From Alphaproteobacteria bacterium (GTDB taxonomy: Bacteria > Pseudomonadota > Alphaproteobacteria > JAGPBS01): a stretch of 34,358 nucleotides of DNA. Made by a program: the position numbers and the translations under genes. The stretch lies in assembly GCA_018063245.1 (NCBI GenBank), contig JAGPBS010000023.1:1-34358 (forward strand), given 5' to 3'. Of the stretch, positions 8,153-17,313 are shown piece after piece; the stretch's first letter is position 1; each line of letters begins with the position of its first letter. The notes below the pieces were generated by a model. That model was not told the DNA's origin. It ran no database searches and worked only from the letters and a program-made list of their open reading frames with translations.

Positions 8153-9028
8153 TTAATTAAGAGCTTCGTAATCAGGGTGGAATGTTGCTCGCTTTGCGCA
8201 TCTGTCTCGCAATATAGCTTGTGTGATTAATGTTGCGCATGTTGAAAATATAACTCCGCAGATGATCAGTATTAAATATTCAGGGTTGACGTCATATTTA
8301 ATGCCGAGAAAAATGCAGAGAGCAACTGATGTCCATAAGGTTGAGCAAAAAATAATGCCGTTAAAGCGATTAGTGAAAGCACTCATCCTACTTAATGCTC
8401 CCTTTGATCGCTTGTTGTCAACATAGACCGGAATTCGATTTTTTACCTCAATTTCATCGATGATATTTTTTACTTTATACTCTGGGCCAGAGATAGGTTG
8501 ATACTTAAGGTGTAATCCTTTTAGACGCGGGTTTGATTTTAAACATTCACGTAATCTTTCCATATTTTCAGCATTCAAGGTATACATGCTCAGTGTTTGT
8601 AAAAGTCCAGTATGTTTCAGAATAGGCTCGAGTGATTCAGAGTTGAGATTGGGTAAAGTGATATCTAAAGCGCTTAGATTGATATGTTCCTTGATATCTA
8701 GATTGCTTAGGTATGCAGATAAATCTTTTAAGGTGTGAAGATTACCGAGCCTCATTTCAAGCCGTGGAAACATCTGATGATACATAAAATAAAAGAATTG
8801 ACAGGTTTGAGATAAAGTGGTTACCCCCCTGATTGTGCTATAGGTAAAGAGCTGTCTTGTAAAGAAAGCATCTGTGCTGGTAAAAAATTCATTGATAGGT
8901 TTGGCTTTCTTTTGAAAGCTTCTGACGGGATTGATAGGCGCAATTTGAATATTATTTTGATAACTGGTCTCAAATTGAGGAGGTAGCGTTGCAAAATGAG
9001 CTGAATCTAGAATAGATAAAGATGTCAT
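8153..9028 (-). CDS. F-box-like / LRR-like protein with two C-terminal membrane helices (effector candidate)
   Basis: I do not recognise a named family for the whole 291-residue protein. Residues 53-90 (with TYSTIRGVTTLSQTCQFFYF) resemble an F-box helix bundle, with its Leu-rich core and aromatic end. Residues 95-175 show leucine-rich-repeat-like spacing (LSALDITLPNLN, LLQTLSMYTLN, LKGLHLKYQ). Two strong hydrophobic helices follow at about 223-243 and 250-272, then a short charged tail. There is no signal peptide. F-box plus LRR architecture is eukaryote-like and occurs in effectors of intracellular bacteria (established), but the assignment here is inference. It lies alone between the S9 peptidase and the Sel1 gene. 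Confidence 0.5.
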   Translation of the reverse strand: MTSLSILDSAHFATLPPQFETSYQNNIQIAPINPVRSFQKKAKPINEFFTSTDAFFTRQLFTYSTIRGVTTLSQTCQFFYFMYHQMFPRLEMRLGNLHTLKDLSAYLSNLDIKEHINLSALDITLPNLNSESLEPILKHTGLLQTLSMYTLNAENMERLRECLKSNPRLKGLHLKYQPISGPEYKVKNIIDEIEVKNRIPVYVDNKRSKGALSRMSAFTNRFNGIIFCSTLWTSVALCIFLGIKYDVNPEYLILIICGVIFSTCATLITQAILRDRCAKRATFHPDYEALN

Positions 9029-9172
9029 TGATGAGTCTTTCTTTAAAATATAGTATTATGACTTGATATAAGCGTTTAAATTAAAAATTATTAATAATGT
9101 AAAGTAATCTTGATGTTTTGTCAATTTTTTTTTGAGAAAGCTGGTGGCTGTATGAGCTATTGAATCTGGTGA

Positions 9173-10077
9173 CTAATCCACTATTTCAAAATCGATTGTT
9201 ATATCTGGTTGAATGGGTGGGGGTATCAAGATTGTTCTATAGCCGCAAAGTTCATCATAGAGTTGGCTTGCATCCTTGTTCCCAAGCTCAGTTGCACGTT
9301 TAAAATGTTGGATGGCTTTCACTCGGCTCGGCTCTACAATATAAACATTATTCAAGATAACACCGCATTGATAGAGCATACCTAAATTGTAATAGGCGTG
9401 CTTATCATTTTGCTGTGCAGCTGAATGAAAGAGTTCTATTGCTTTATAAGGATCCGTGGGTGTTCCGTAACCATAAGGTAACAAAGGCCAAGTCTGTTGA
9501 CTGCATTTAGATATCCTTGGTTGGCTGATTTTTGAATATAGAGAAATGATTGCTCTAGATCAAGATCTGTACCTTGTCCAATTGCGTAACAATGGCCAAC
9601 TTTGAACTGCGCGACAGGATTATTATGGTCAGCACATTTCTTGTAATAAATAAATGCCTTATCATAATTCTTGAGGTGCTGGTAATGTTGAGCGCAGTAG
9701 GATTGAGCACGATAATCCCCATTCATTGCAGCCATTTCCATGTATCTTAAGCCTGTTTCATGGTCTGTGAATGGGTTTTTTTCATCAAGATGAAGATGGG
9801 CGAACATATATTGGCCTCCAACCATGCCGCGATCGCCGGCTTCTTTGAAATAATCCATTGCTCTGACGACATCGATGGGTTTACCGCATATGCCTAAAGT
9901 ATAACAAGCGCCGATAAAATAAATATCTTGGACTGTTAAATTGGCTGGTTTGCTTTGTATCAAGGAAGCTCTTGGTGAAGCTGGAGGTGCTGCTTGGAGG
10001 TGCTGTCTGGCTGGGAGGAAGAGATAGGTGTCTCCGTCTCTTCCAATTTTACTTAATTCAACCCAGTCGTATGCCAT
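9173..10077 (-). pseudogene. Sel1-repeat (TPR-like) protein split by a one-base frameshift
   Basis: Two overlapping frames together encode one Sel1-like repeat protein. Frame one (10077 to 9436) holds about five repeats, for example QFKVGHCYAIGQGTDLDLEQ, and breaks down after LGLCYL. The next frame continues the same repeat as YGYGTPTDPYKAIELFHSAA and ends at 9173. Restoring one T in the CTTATGG at about 9474-9480 (coding strand) gives a textbook LGLCYLYGYGTP join. About 300 residues would result. Sel1 repeats mediate protein-protein contacts and are frequent in effectors and signalling adaptors of intracellular bacteria. There is no signal peptide. It begins 20 bp after the NADP-icd stop, so it may be read through. 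Either a true pseudogene or a sequencing indel. Confidence 0.8.
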
Positions 10078-10097
10078 TATGTCTCTTTTTCAATGCC

Positions 10098-11342
10098 TTA
10101 GTGAGCAGCTTTAAGAGAGTGGCTAGAGATGTTTTCTAGATTTTCTTTTACGCGATGGAGATAATCTTTTGTATTGAGCCATTTTTGATTCGGTCCAACC
10201 AGTAGGGCTAAATCTTTTGTCATGAAACCAGCCTCTACCGTTTCAATACAAGCGCGCTCAAGACGTTCTGCGAATGAAATCAGCTCTTGGTTGCCATCAA
10301 ACTTTCCGCGATAGATGAGTCCTTGTGTCCAAGCAAAGATCGAGGCAACAGGGTTGGTTGATGTCTCTTCGCCTTTTTGATATTGGCGATAGTGTCTTGT
10401 CACAGTACCGTGAGCGGCTTCTGTTTCAACTGTTTTGCCATCTGGCGTTAAAAGAACAGATGTCATAAGCCCGAGTGATCCAAAACCTTGTGCGACAATA
10501 TCAGACTGAACATCGCCATCATAATTTTTGCAAGCCCAAACAAATCCGCCCTCGCTTTTAATTGCGTAGGCAACCATATCATCGATCAGACGATGCTCAT
10601 AGGTGAGATTAAGCTTATCGAACTGAGCTTTGAATTCAGTGTCAAAAATCGTTTGGAAGAGATCTTTAAAATGACCATCATATTTTTTCAAGATTGTATT
10701 TTTGGAAGAAAAATACACAGGAACTTTTTGTGCAAGGCCATAGTTAAAGCAAGCACGGGCGAATCCCTTGATGGATTCTGTTTCATTGAACATGCCAATG
10801 CCAACGCCTGGACCTTTGAACTGATTGACTTCGAATGATTGTGGCGCTGAACCATCAGCTGGCGCGAAGGTTAAAGAGAGAGTGCCTGGCTTATCGATCA
10901 CAATATCGGTTGCTCTGTACTGATCACCAAAAGCATGACGACCGATGATGATTGGTTTTTCCCAGCCAGGAACATATCTTGGTACATTTTTGCAAATGAT
11001 TGGTTCTCTGAAAACAGTGCCGCCAAGAATATTCCGGATTGTGCCGTTTGGTGATTTCCACATGGTTGAAAGGTTAAATTCTTTTACGCGGGCTTCATCT
11101 GGTGTAATGGTTGCACATTTGACGCCAACGCCATGTTTTTGAATTGCTTTTGCTGCATCAATGGTGACTTGGTCTTTTGTCTTTTCGCGATTTTCAATGC
11201 TTAAATCGTAATAATGAAGGTCAATATCAACATAAGGCAGAATAAGAATTTCTTTGATCCAAGCCCAAATGATGCGGGTCATTTCATCGCCATCGATTTC
11301 AATAATTGGGTTTGTCGATTTAATTTTTGTTTGGCTTTGCAT
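10098..11342 (-). CDS. icd: Isocitrate dehydrogenase, NADP-dependent, homodimeric eukaryotic-type subfamily
   Basis: The 414-residue protein has [16 protein letters not shown] at the N-terminus, typical of the eukaryote-like NADP-IDH also found in alphaproteobacteria. [20 protein letters not shown] is the isocitrate-binding segment with Ser and Arg contacts. [13 protein letters not shown] and [23 protein letters not shown] are the metal- and NADP-binding regions, and length is normal. It oxidises isocitrate to 2-oxoglutarate in the TCA cycle, giving NADPH. It sits 17 bp after the LOG-family gene. A second isocitrate dehydrogenase of another subfamily lies just upstream on the other strand at 12603-14054, so the two may split NADPH and NADH production. 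Confidence 0.95.
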   Translation of the reverse strand: MQSQTKIKSTNPIIEIDGDEMTRIIWAWIKEILILPYVDIDLHYYDLSIENREKTKDQVTIDAAKAIQKHGVGVKCATITPDEARVKEFNLSTMWKSPNGTIRNILGGTVFREPIICKNVPRYVPGWEKPIIIGRHAFGDQYRATDIVIDKPGTLSLTFAPADGSAPQSFEVNQFKGPGVGIGMFNETESIKGFARACFNYGLAQKVPVYFSSKNTILKKYDGHFKDLFQTIFDTEFKAQFDKLNLTYEHRLIDDMVAYAIKSEGGFVWACKNYDGDVQSDIVAQGFGSLGLMTSVLLTPDGKTVETEAAHGTVTRHYRQYQKGEETSTNPVASIFAWTQGLIYRGKFDGNQELISFAERLERACIETVEAGFMTKDLALLVGPNQKWLNTKDYLHRVKENLENISSHSLKAAH

Positions 11343-11359
11343 GTGGGGCTCCTTTGTTT

Positions 11360-11944
11360 TTAGATTTTATGAAGTTTCATGTGTTCTGGTTCAAGCTCGT
11401 AGCTCTCGAGAATTGCAAATGCTTCTTCAATTGAGGTTGCAAAATCACACAATTCAAGATTGTGGGGAGCTACAAATTTTTCATTGATCATGTGTTTTAT
11501 CAGGGTTTCAAGAATATCCCAAAAGCCAAAAATATTGAGAATAATGATGGGCTTGTTATGAAGGCCAAGTTGTTTCCAGGTTAAAATTTCAAAGAACTCA
11601 TCTAATGTTCCGAAGCCGCCAGGTAGCACAATAAAGGCATCGGACTTTTGAGCCATCATCATTTTTCGCTCATGGAGCGTGCTCACAATATGAAGCTCGG
11701 TGAGATTTTCATGTCTGGCTTCAAAATTATCAATGTGAATAGGAGTAATGCCGATGGCTTTGCCGCCATTTGCAAGAACACTATCGGCGATCTTTCCCAT
11801 GTTGCCAGCCTTACCTCCGCCATAAATAAGTGTTCTATTAGATGTTGCAAGATATTTTCCGAGTTCGGCTGTTGCATTGAGGTGTTTTTGTTCAATATGT
11901 TGTGATGCGCCGCAGTAAACACATATATTTTTAAACTTAGACAT
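11360..11944 (-). CDS. LOG family protein (TIGR00730-type nucleoside 5'-monophosphate phosphoribohydrolase)
   Basis: The protein starts [15 protein letters not shown] and has the LOG signature [20 protein letters not shown], including the PGGxGTxxE catalytic motif. About 194 residues is a normal length. Members hydrolyse cytokinin riboside or purine nucleoside monophosphates to the free base and ribose 5-phosphate in the cytosol. The name lysine decarboxylase seen in databases is a historical misannotation. The frame is open further upstream, but the ATG at 11944 is preferred because AGGAA lies about 6 bases before it and the family starts there. It is followed closely by icd on the same strand. 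Confidence 0.88.
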   Translation of the reverse strand: MSKFKNICVYCGASQHIEQKHLNATAELGKYLATSNRTLIYGGGKAGNMGKIADSVLANGGKAIGITPIHIDNFEARHENLTELHIVSTLHERKMMMAQKSDAFIVLPGGFGTLDEFFEILTWKQLGLHNKPIIILNIFGFWDILETLIKHMINEKFVAPHNLELCDFATSIEEAFAILESYELEPEHMKLHKI

Positions 11945-12032
11945 AGATATTCCTATTAATAATCGATTGATTTGCTGTCTTGTATGTACAGATAATGTGC
12001 TGAAAAAATGGCCAAGAAGCAAGTGTTATATT

Positions 12033-12500
12033 TTAAAGCGTAGACCTTTTTAAAAGATGAATGATGTTTCGATATTTTCTATAAATATTTGTCATGATGA
12101 AGGCAAGGTCATGCAACATGAAAGTGCCATCAACGGATCCTTTCATCCTAAAAGCAATTTCGTTTTGATTGACAATACCAAATGCATTCACGTTATTTGC
12201 TTTAAGAGTGTCGATGATTTTTAAGATTTTAAACCTCTTTGTTTGATCTTGAGCGGTGAAAGGTAAATAATTCAGTGTTGAGAAGATGATAAAGTCAGTA
12301 TTGTTTTGTTGAGGATAGAGGTTGAGAAAATATCGAGACCCTTCAATACTGCAGCTATGAAATGAATTTTGGAGAGTTTGGGTTTTTATCATTTGTCCTT
12401 TGTCATTTAAATCAAAACTACCCAGGTTGACCGGATAAGCAAGAGAGGCATTTTGTTCTTGAGGTTTGTCACTATCTTGAAATTGCATTTTGACCTGCAT
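12033..12500 (-). CDS. Hypothetical protein, 155 residues
   Basis: I do not recognise this protein. It is cytosolic-looking, without a signal peptide or membrane helix. It has a predicted mixed alpha/beta pattern and ends in a basic helix (IYRKYRNIIHLLKRS). The strand ITFxxxG-like segment EIAFRMKGSVDGTFMLHDL loosely recalls YbjN-like or secretion-chaperone folds, but that is only an impression. Initiation at the ATG at 12500 is chosen; a second Met five codons in has a slightly better upstream AGGTC. It is divergent from the 12603 isocitrate dehydrogenase and 88 bp upstream of the LOG-family gene. Confidence 0.6.
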   Translation of the reverse strand: MQVKMQFQDSDKPQEQNASLAYPVNLGSFDLNDKGQMIKTQTLQNSFHSCSIEGSRYFLNLYPQQNNTDFIIFSTLNYLPFTAQDQTKRFKILKIIDTLKANNVNAFGIVNQNEIAFRMKGSVDGTFMLHDLAFIMTNIYRKYRNIIHLLKRSTL

Positions 12501-12602
12501 CAATTATCTGATTCATGCTGTTATTATAGGGTTTCTCTTTTAAGAGATTGTAAAGATGGATTATGTAAAATTGACTTAAAAATAAGGAAAGATGAGGTTA
12601 GC

Positions 12603-14054
12603 ATGTCACAAGAGAAAACAAATAAGACGCCTGTTACAATCGCAAGGGGTGATGGTATCGGTCCTGAAATTATGGAAGCCACCCTTAAAGTTCTAAAGCA
12701 AGCAGGTGCACGCATTGCAATAGAAGAAATTAAAATTGGGAAATCTGTCTATGAAAGTGGTGTATTAACAGGTATTGAACCTTCTGCTTGGGAAAGTTTA
12801 AAGCGAACAAAAGTCTTTTTGAAGGCTCCAATTACCACGCCTCAAGGGGGAGGGTATAAATCGCTTAATGTTGCAATCCGCAAAACTCTAGGGCTGTACG
12901 CAAATGTGCGTCCTTGTGTTGCTTACCCGCCTTTTGTTGCAACAAAACATCCGAACATGGATGTGGTGATTGTGCGTGAAAATGAAGAAGATCTCTATGC
13001 AGGCGTTGAATATCGTCAAACACCTGACACGTATGAGTCTTTGAAAATCATTACGCGCCCAGGCTGTGAGCGGATTATTCGTTATGCCTTTGAATATGCG
13101 CGCGTGAATCATCGCAAAAAGGTATCAGCTTTTGTAAAAGATAATATTATGAAGCTGACAGATGGTTTGTTCCATAAGATTTTTGATGAGATCGCAAAAG
13201 AATATCCTGAAATTGAAGCAGATCATTATATCGTTGATATTGGCTCAGCAAGACTTGCTGATACGCCAGAGATGTTTGACGTGATTGTCACCATGAATCT
13301 TTATGGCGATATTATCTCTGATATCGCAGCTCAGATTGCAGGATCAGTTGGTCTTGCAGGATCATCAAACATTGGTCAAGATTTTGCGATGTTCGAGGCC
13401 ATTCACGGATCAGCGCCAACAATTGCAGGCAAGAATATTGCAAATCCATCAGGGCTCATCCATGCAGCAGCTTCAATGCTTGTTCATATAGGTCAGGGAG
13501 ATGTAGCTGAATTGATTCATAATGCTTGGCTTAGAACGATCGAAGATGGGTGCCATACAGCGGATATTTTTTCCAGAGAAAATTCAGTTAAAAGATGTCT
13601 GTGCGATGAATTTGGTGAAGAAGTTATTATGCGACTTGGTCAAAAACCAAAAACATTAAAACCGGTGAAATATAGTGAATCATCGATTCAGGTGAACTCA
13701 TCTTCCTCAGTTTCTAATTCAAAAAAGGCGGCTAAAACGCTGAATGGCGTTGATATTTTCATTCAGCCTCAAGCGCCGTTCCAGTTAGATGATGTTGTAA
13801 CAGCTCTTAAGAAGTGTCAATCAGCTGAGATTAAGCTTGATCATATCTCAACCAGGGGTCTTAAAATATGGCCGAATGCAGAGACTGAATCACCGCCAGC
13901 CGATTCATGGCGTTGCCGATTCTTACCAGCCAACGGTAAAGAGATGAGTCATGAGCAGATTGTTGCCGTTCTGAATGGTATGCAAACACAAAAGATTGAC
14001 TTTGTAAAAATGGAAAACCTGTGCTCATTTGACAATGTGGCGGGTTATTTCTAA
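12603..14054 (+). CDS. icd: Isocitrate dehydrogenase with C-terminal extension (Rickettsia/Thermus-type)
   Basis: This gives 483 residues, the length of Rickettsia isocitrate dehydrogenase. VTIARGDGIGPEIMEATLKV opens the beta-decarboxylating dehydrogenase fold. SLNVAIRKTLGLYANVRPC is the isocitrate-binding S-x-N-x-x-x-R segment, and VRENEEDLYAGVEYR is typical of IDH rather than isopropylmalate dehydrogenase. IHGSAPTIAGKNIANPSG is the nucleotide-binding loop. Residues about 345-483 form the extra domain. The frame is open to 12453, but the ATG at 12603 has GAGG five bases upstream and fits the family start. NAD or NADP preference cannot be decided safely by eye. It overlaps in function with the icd at 10098-11342. 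Confidence 0.93.
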   Translation: MSQEKTNKTPVTIARGDGIGPEIMEATLKVLKQAGARIAIEEIKIGKSVYESGVLTGIEPSAWESLKRTKVFLKAPITTPQGGGYKSLNVAIRKTLGLYANVRPCVAYPPFVATKHPNMDVVIVRENEEDLYAGVEYRQTPDTYESLKIITRPGCERIIRYAFEYARVNHRKKVSAFVKDNIMKLTDGLFHKIFDEIAKEYPEIEADHYIVDIGSARLADTPEMFDVIVTMNLYGDIISDIAAQIAGSVGLAGSSNIGQDFAMFEAIHGSAPTIAGKNIANPSGLIHAAASMLVHIGQGDVAELIHNAWLRTIEDGCHTADIFSRENSVKRCLCDEFGEEVIMRLGQKPKTLKPVKYSESSIQVNSSSSVSNSKKAAKTLNGVDIFIQPQAPFQLDDVVTALKKCQSAEIKLDHISTRGLKIWPNAETESPPADSWRCRFLPANGKEMSHEQIVAVLNGMQTQKIDFVKMENLCSFDNVAGYF

Positions 14055-14059
14055 GGGTT

Positions 14060-14572
14060 TTATTGAGTCAGATACTTCAAAATCAATTTCAAGCCGCGTT
14101 CTTGCGTTTGTCTGCGCACAGCTGCGCGATCGCCCTTGAAAATTTCATGATAGGCAGTGACCTTAAAGCCTATCTCTGGGGCATTTTCGCCAGCACGATA
14201 AGCAAGGCCGAAATAAACAAGGCCAACGGGTTTTTCAGCAGAGCCTCCTGTTGGGCCAGCGATGCCTGTAACAGATAAGGCAATATCAGCTTGTGATGCT
14301 TTGAGAGCGCCAAGTGCCATTTCCATGGCTACAGCTTCACTCACAGCGCCGTGTTTTGAAAGGCTCTCTAATGATACATTTAAAAGCTCAGCCTTTGCTT
14401 CATCAGAATATGTGACGAAACCTCGATCAAAATAGGCGGATGAGCCAGATATATCAGTGAGTGCTGTTGAAATCATGCCGCCTGTGCAAGATTCAGCCGT
14501 GACAATTTTTGTTTGGTGAGGCATGCAAGCTGATGCAATTTGTTTGACAAGAGATTCGATGGGGTCAGTCAT
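14060..14572 (-). CDS. pncC: Nicotinamide-nucleotide amidase PncC (CinA C-terminal domain)
   Basis: The 170-residue protein is a stand-alone CinA C-terminal domain. VTAESCTGGMISTALTDISG is the ESCTGG catalytic motif, GSSAYFDRGFVTYSDEAK the family core, and SVTGIAGPTGGSAEKPVGLV the GIAGPxGG motif. It deamidates nicotinamide mononucleotide to nicotinic acid mononucleotide in pyridine nucleotide salvage. The ATG at 14572 overlaps the ispDF stop by eight bases, so the pair is translationally coupled. The frame is open upstream but that part overlaps ispDF and has no family similarity. It is convergent with the 12603 isocitrate dehydrogenase, five bases apart. Confidence 0.92.
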   Translation of the reverse strand: MTDPIESLVKQIASACMPHQTKIVTAESCTGGMISTALTDISGSSAYFDRGFVTYSDEAKAELLNVSLESLSKHGAVSEAVAMEMALGALKASQADIALSVTGIAGPTGGSAEKPVGLVYFGLAYRAGENAPEIGFKVTAYHEIFKGDRAAVRRQTQERGLKLILKYLTQ

Positions 14573-15827
14573 GGGCGGTCTCCGTAAAAGGGCTGTAGGG
14601 TAGTAAAAGTGAGACAATCGCTTGAGCTGCAATGCCTTCACCTCTGCCTGTAAAGCCTAGTTTTTCTGATGTTGTGGCTTTGACGCTGATGCGCTCAAGC
14701 GAAAGGCCTGTAAGTTCTTTGAGTCTTTGACGCATTGATGTTTGGTGTGGGCCGATTTTAGGCATTTCACAAATAAAAGTAAGATCAATGTTTCTGAGCT
14801 GAGCACCGCGTGTCTTCACTCTTTTGAGCGCATGTTCTAAAAAAATGGCTGAATCTGCATTCTTCCATTCTTGCTGCGATGGTGGAAAGTGAACACCGAT
14901 ATCCCCTTCAGCAAGAGCGCCATAGATTGCATCACACAGAGCGTGAAGCCCTACATCTGCATCAGAATGACCTTTAAGAGAGAAGGGAGCTTCAATTTTC
15001 ACATTACAAAGCGTAACGAATGTGCCAGGGCAAGTTTGATGAACATCAAATCCAAGGCCTGAGATTGTCTCAAAGGATGGAAGATTCATGGGGCTCACTG
15101 ACTCCTTATGGTTAGATTGCAGAAATAGCTTTGCTCTATCAAGGTCTGCTGCTTTTGTAATTTTAAAATTATCTGGCGACGATTCTAGAATATAGGGCTT
15201 CTCACCAGCTATTTCAGCCAAAGCAATGTCATCCGTGAGGCTTAAATCACTGTGTTTTTGATGTAAGTCTAGAATAAAGGAATATGAGAAGCACTGAGGT
15301 GTTTGTGCAGCCCATAGGTGCGTGCGCGAAATGGTTTCTTGGCAATATCCATCCTGTGCTTTTTTGATTGTATCAACGATCGGTGTTGCAACGAGGACAG
15401 CTTTATGTTCAGAAAGGAGTTCGATGCTACGCAATATTGTTTCTTGTGATATGAAAGGGCGAGCGGCGTCATGGATTAAAACATAATCAGGATTAAGGGG
15501 CTGTAAGGCAAGAAGACCATTTCGAGTTGAATCTTGACGTTCTTTACCACCAATAACAGGAGGAAGAACTTTAGAAGAGGTTGTTTTCATTGTGTTTTCA
15601 AAAAGGGATTGATGATCAGGGTGAATGACAGGACAGACGTAGTCAATCAGATCACAGTCTGTAAAGGCTCGAATTGAATGAGCAAAAACACTCTCTGTGC
15701 CCAAGAGTTGGTATTGTTTTGGAAGCTCGCTCCCAAAACGTTCTCCTTTGCCTGCGCCTACAATAAGAGCAATGATGAGAGGTTTATTTTTAAGTGTTTG
15801 ATGTTTAGTCACAATATTACCTGTCAA
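14565..15827 (-). CDS. ispDF: Bifunctional IspDF (MEP pathway of isoprenoid synthesis)
   Basis: This is a 420-residue fusion. IspD occupies about residues 16-238, with ALIVGAGKGERFGSELPKQY as nucleotide-binding loop, GGKERQDSTRNGL and VLIHDAARPF. IspF occupies about residues 254-412, with GLGFDVHQ (metal ligands Asp261 and His263) and GHSDADVGLHALCDAIYGA (His295). It makes CDP-methylerythritol and then the 2,4-cyclodiphosphate; the intermediate kinase IspE is not in this window. The fusion is common in alphaproteobacteria. It is divergent from dusB and coupled to pncC. An in-frame Met at residue 1 lacks a strong ribosome binding site, but the next family-compatible start would cut close to the loop. 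Confidence 0.95.
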   Translation of the reverse strand: MTGNIVTKHQTLKNKPLIIALIVGAGKGERFGSELPKQYQLLGTESVFAHSIRAFTDCDLIDYVCPVIHPDHQSLFENTMKTTSSKVLPPVIGGKERQDSTRNGLLALQPLNPDYVLIHDAARPFISQETILRSIELLSEHKAVLVATPIVDTIKKAQDGYCQETISRTHLWAAQTPQCFSYSFILDLHQKHSDLSLTDDIALAEIAGEKPYILESSPDNFKITKAADLDRAKLFLQSNHKESVSPMNLPSFETISGLGFDVHQTCPGTFVTLCNVKIEAPFSLKGHSDADVGLHALCDAIYGALAEGDIGVHFPPSQQEWKNADSAIFLEHALKRVKTRGAQLRNIDLTFICEMPKIGPHQTSMRQRLKELTGLSLERISVKATTSEKLGFTGRGEGIAAQAIVSLLLPYSPFTETAHD

Positions 15828-15922
15828 AAAGTGTGATAAAGCTTGAATTTTATAAAAATCATGATACCATGCTTATCACAAAAGTCGATTCTATATTTTC
15901 TCAATATTAAAGTTTAAGTATC

Positions 15923-16927
15923 ATGGCTATCCAAATTGGACCAATTGACATCGAAGATCCTGTTTTTCTTGCCCCTATGTCTGGGGTGACAGATATGCCT
16001 TTTCGCAAAGTTGTAAAAGGCTTTGGAGCAGGTTTGGTTTTTTCTGAAATGATTGCAAGTGAAGCAATGGTCAGGGCATCAGAGCGTACTTTGAAGATGT
16101 CAACTTCTTGTCATGAGGAAGCGCCAATGGCTGTTCAATTGGCTGGATGCGATCCGAATATTGTTGCACAAGCTGCAAAGCTGAACGTAGATCGCGGCGC
16201 TGCCATTATCGATATTAATTTTGGGTGTCCTGCTAAAAAAGTCGCCTTGAAAAGCTATGCAGGATCGCACTTGATGCGTGATGAATTACTTGCCTCTAAA
16301 ATATTAGAAGCCGTTGTGAAGGCAGTGCCAGTGCCAGTGACTCTTAAAATGCGCATGGGCTGGGATTATGATAGTTTAAATGCGCCCAAATTGGCGAAAA
16401 TTGCTGAAGAGTCTGGTATTCAAATGCTCACAATTCATGGCAGAACAAGATGTCAGTTTTACACTGGCGTTGCTAATTGGCCCTTTATTAAAAGCGTGAA
16501 AGAAGCTGTGTCGATTCCGGTTATTGCGAATGGAGATATCACCACGCTTGATGATGTGGATCGTGCGCTCTCTGAATCTGGGGCAGATGGGGTAATGATT
16601 GGCCGTGGGACTTATGGAAGACCTTGGTTTATTTCACAGGCGATTCATTATTTAAAGACAAAAGAAAGACTTCCGGATCCATCTATTAATGATCAATTAA
16701 AAATCTTGCTTGATCATTACGAATCAATTATAACTCATTACGGAGAAGATTCTGGTATTCGGATGGCAAGAAAGCATATTTCTTGGTACTCGAAAGGTCT
16801 CTTTGGATCGACAGAATTTCGCTCTGAAATCAACTACCTCACTGAATATGCGCGTGTCAGAGAAAGAATTATCTCTTTTTATGAAGAGGCGTATAATTAT
16901 CACTTAACCTCGGATAAGGCTGCTTAA
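15923..16927 (+). CDS. dusB: tRNA-dihydrouridine synthase DusB (NifR3)
   Basis: The 334-residue flavoprotein has the Dus N-terminus [19 protein letters not shown]. It also has [11 protein letters not shown] with the catalytic Cys, [20 protein letters not shown] and VIANGDI, then [16 protein letters not shown]. It reduces uridine to dihydrouridine in the D-loop of tRNA using FMN and NADPH. In many alphaproteobacteria it heads the nifR3-ntrB-ntrC operon. Here it is followed after two bases by a small Fis-like protein instead, echoing the dusB-fis operon of enterobacteria. It is divergent from ispDF. Confidence 0.96.
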   Translation: MAIQIGPIDIEDPVFLAPMSGVTDMPFRKVVKGFGAGLVFSEMIASEAMVRASERTLKMSTSCHEEAPMAVQLAGCDPNIVAQAAKLNVDRGAAIIDINFGCPAKKVALKSYAGSHLMRDELLASKILEAVVKAVPVPVTLKMRMGWDYDSLNAPKLAKIAEESGIQMLTIHGRTRCQFYTGVANWPFIKSVKEAVSIPVIANGDITTLDDVDRALSESGADGVMIGRGTYGRPWFISQAIHYLKTKERLPDPSINDQLKILLDHYESIITHYGEDSGIRMARKHISWYSKGLFGSTEFRSEINYLTEYARVRERIISFYEEAYNYHLTSDKAA

Positions 16928-16929
16928 AG

Positions 16930-17259
16930 ATGTCTGTTGTACACCATATTGTTTTTGAAGAATCGGATGACTTTCAAAAAGAGTTAAATTCCCCATTTGA
17001 TTGTCCTGATCTATCATCACGTGGCCTGTCAGATCTTGTGCGTCAATTGTTCCGTGATTATTTTGAGGCTCATCAAGATGATATTCCAACGGGTGGCCTT
17101 TATGAATGTGTACTTACTGAAATCGAAAAACCTCTTATTGAAGAATGTCTTCGTGCAACAGAAGGCAATCAGAAAAAAGCCTCTGAGATTTTAGGTATGA
17201 ACCGGAATACGCTCAGAAAAAAGATGACACAGCTTGATATAGCGGTCGATCGGGTTTAA
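16930..17259 (+). CDS. Fis / NtrC C-terminal-like DNA-binding protein (HTH_8)
   Basis: This 109-residue protein has a helical N-terminal part (about 25-55, SDLVRQLFRDYFEAHQ). It ends in a Fis-type helix-turn-helix at about 66-105: IEKPLIEECLRATEGNQKKA, then SEILGMNRNTLRKKMTQL. The N-terminal receiver and AAA+ domains of NtrC are absent, and the ATG directly follows the dusB stop, so this is a complete short gene rather than a fragment. By analogy with Fis it may bend DNA and act as a nucleoid or transcription factor. By descent it could be the remnant of ntrC from a nifR3-ntrB-ntrC operon. About 54 bp separate it from the first phytase-like gene. Confidence 0.85.
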   Translation: MSVVHHIVFEESDDFQKELNSPFDCPDLSSRGLSDLVRQLFRDYFEAHQDDIPTGGLYECVLTEIEKPLIEECLRATEGNQKKASEILGMNRNTLRKKMTQLDIAVDRV

Positions 17260-17313
17260 CATTCTAGAAATATTGCTTATTTTATATAACGTTTCAATTA
17301 AAGGGCGAGTCCA

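Noticed and set aside
12453-12602. Longer start for the 483-residue isocitrate dehydrogenase
   Set aside because: The extra 50 residues are unlike the family, and the ATG at 12603 has a good ribosome binding site and gives the family length.
15828-15922. Promoter and interrupted inverted repeat (GTGATAA / TTATCAC) between ispDF and dusB
   Set aside because: The arms are short, separated by more than 30 bases, and the -10 and -35 candidates are weak.
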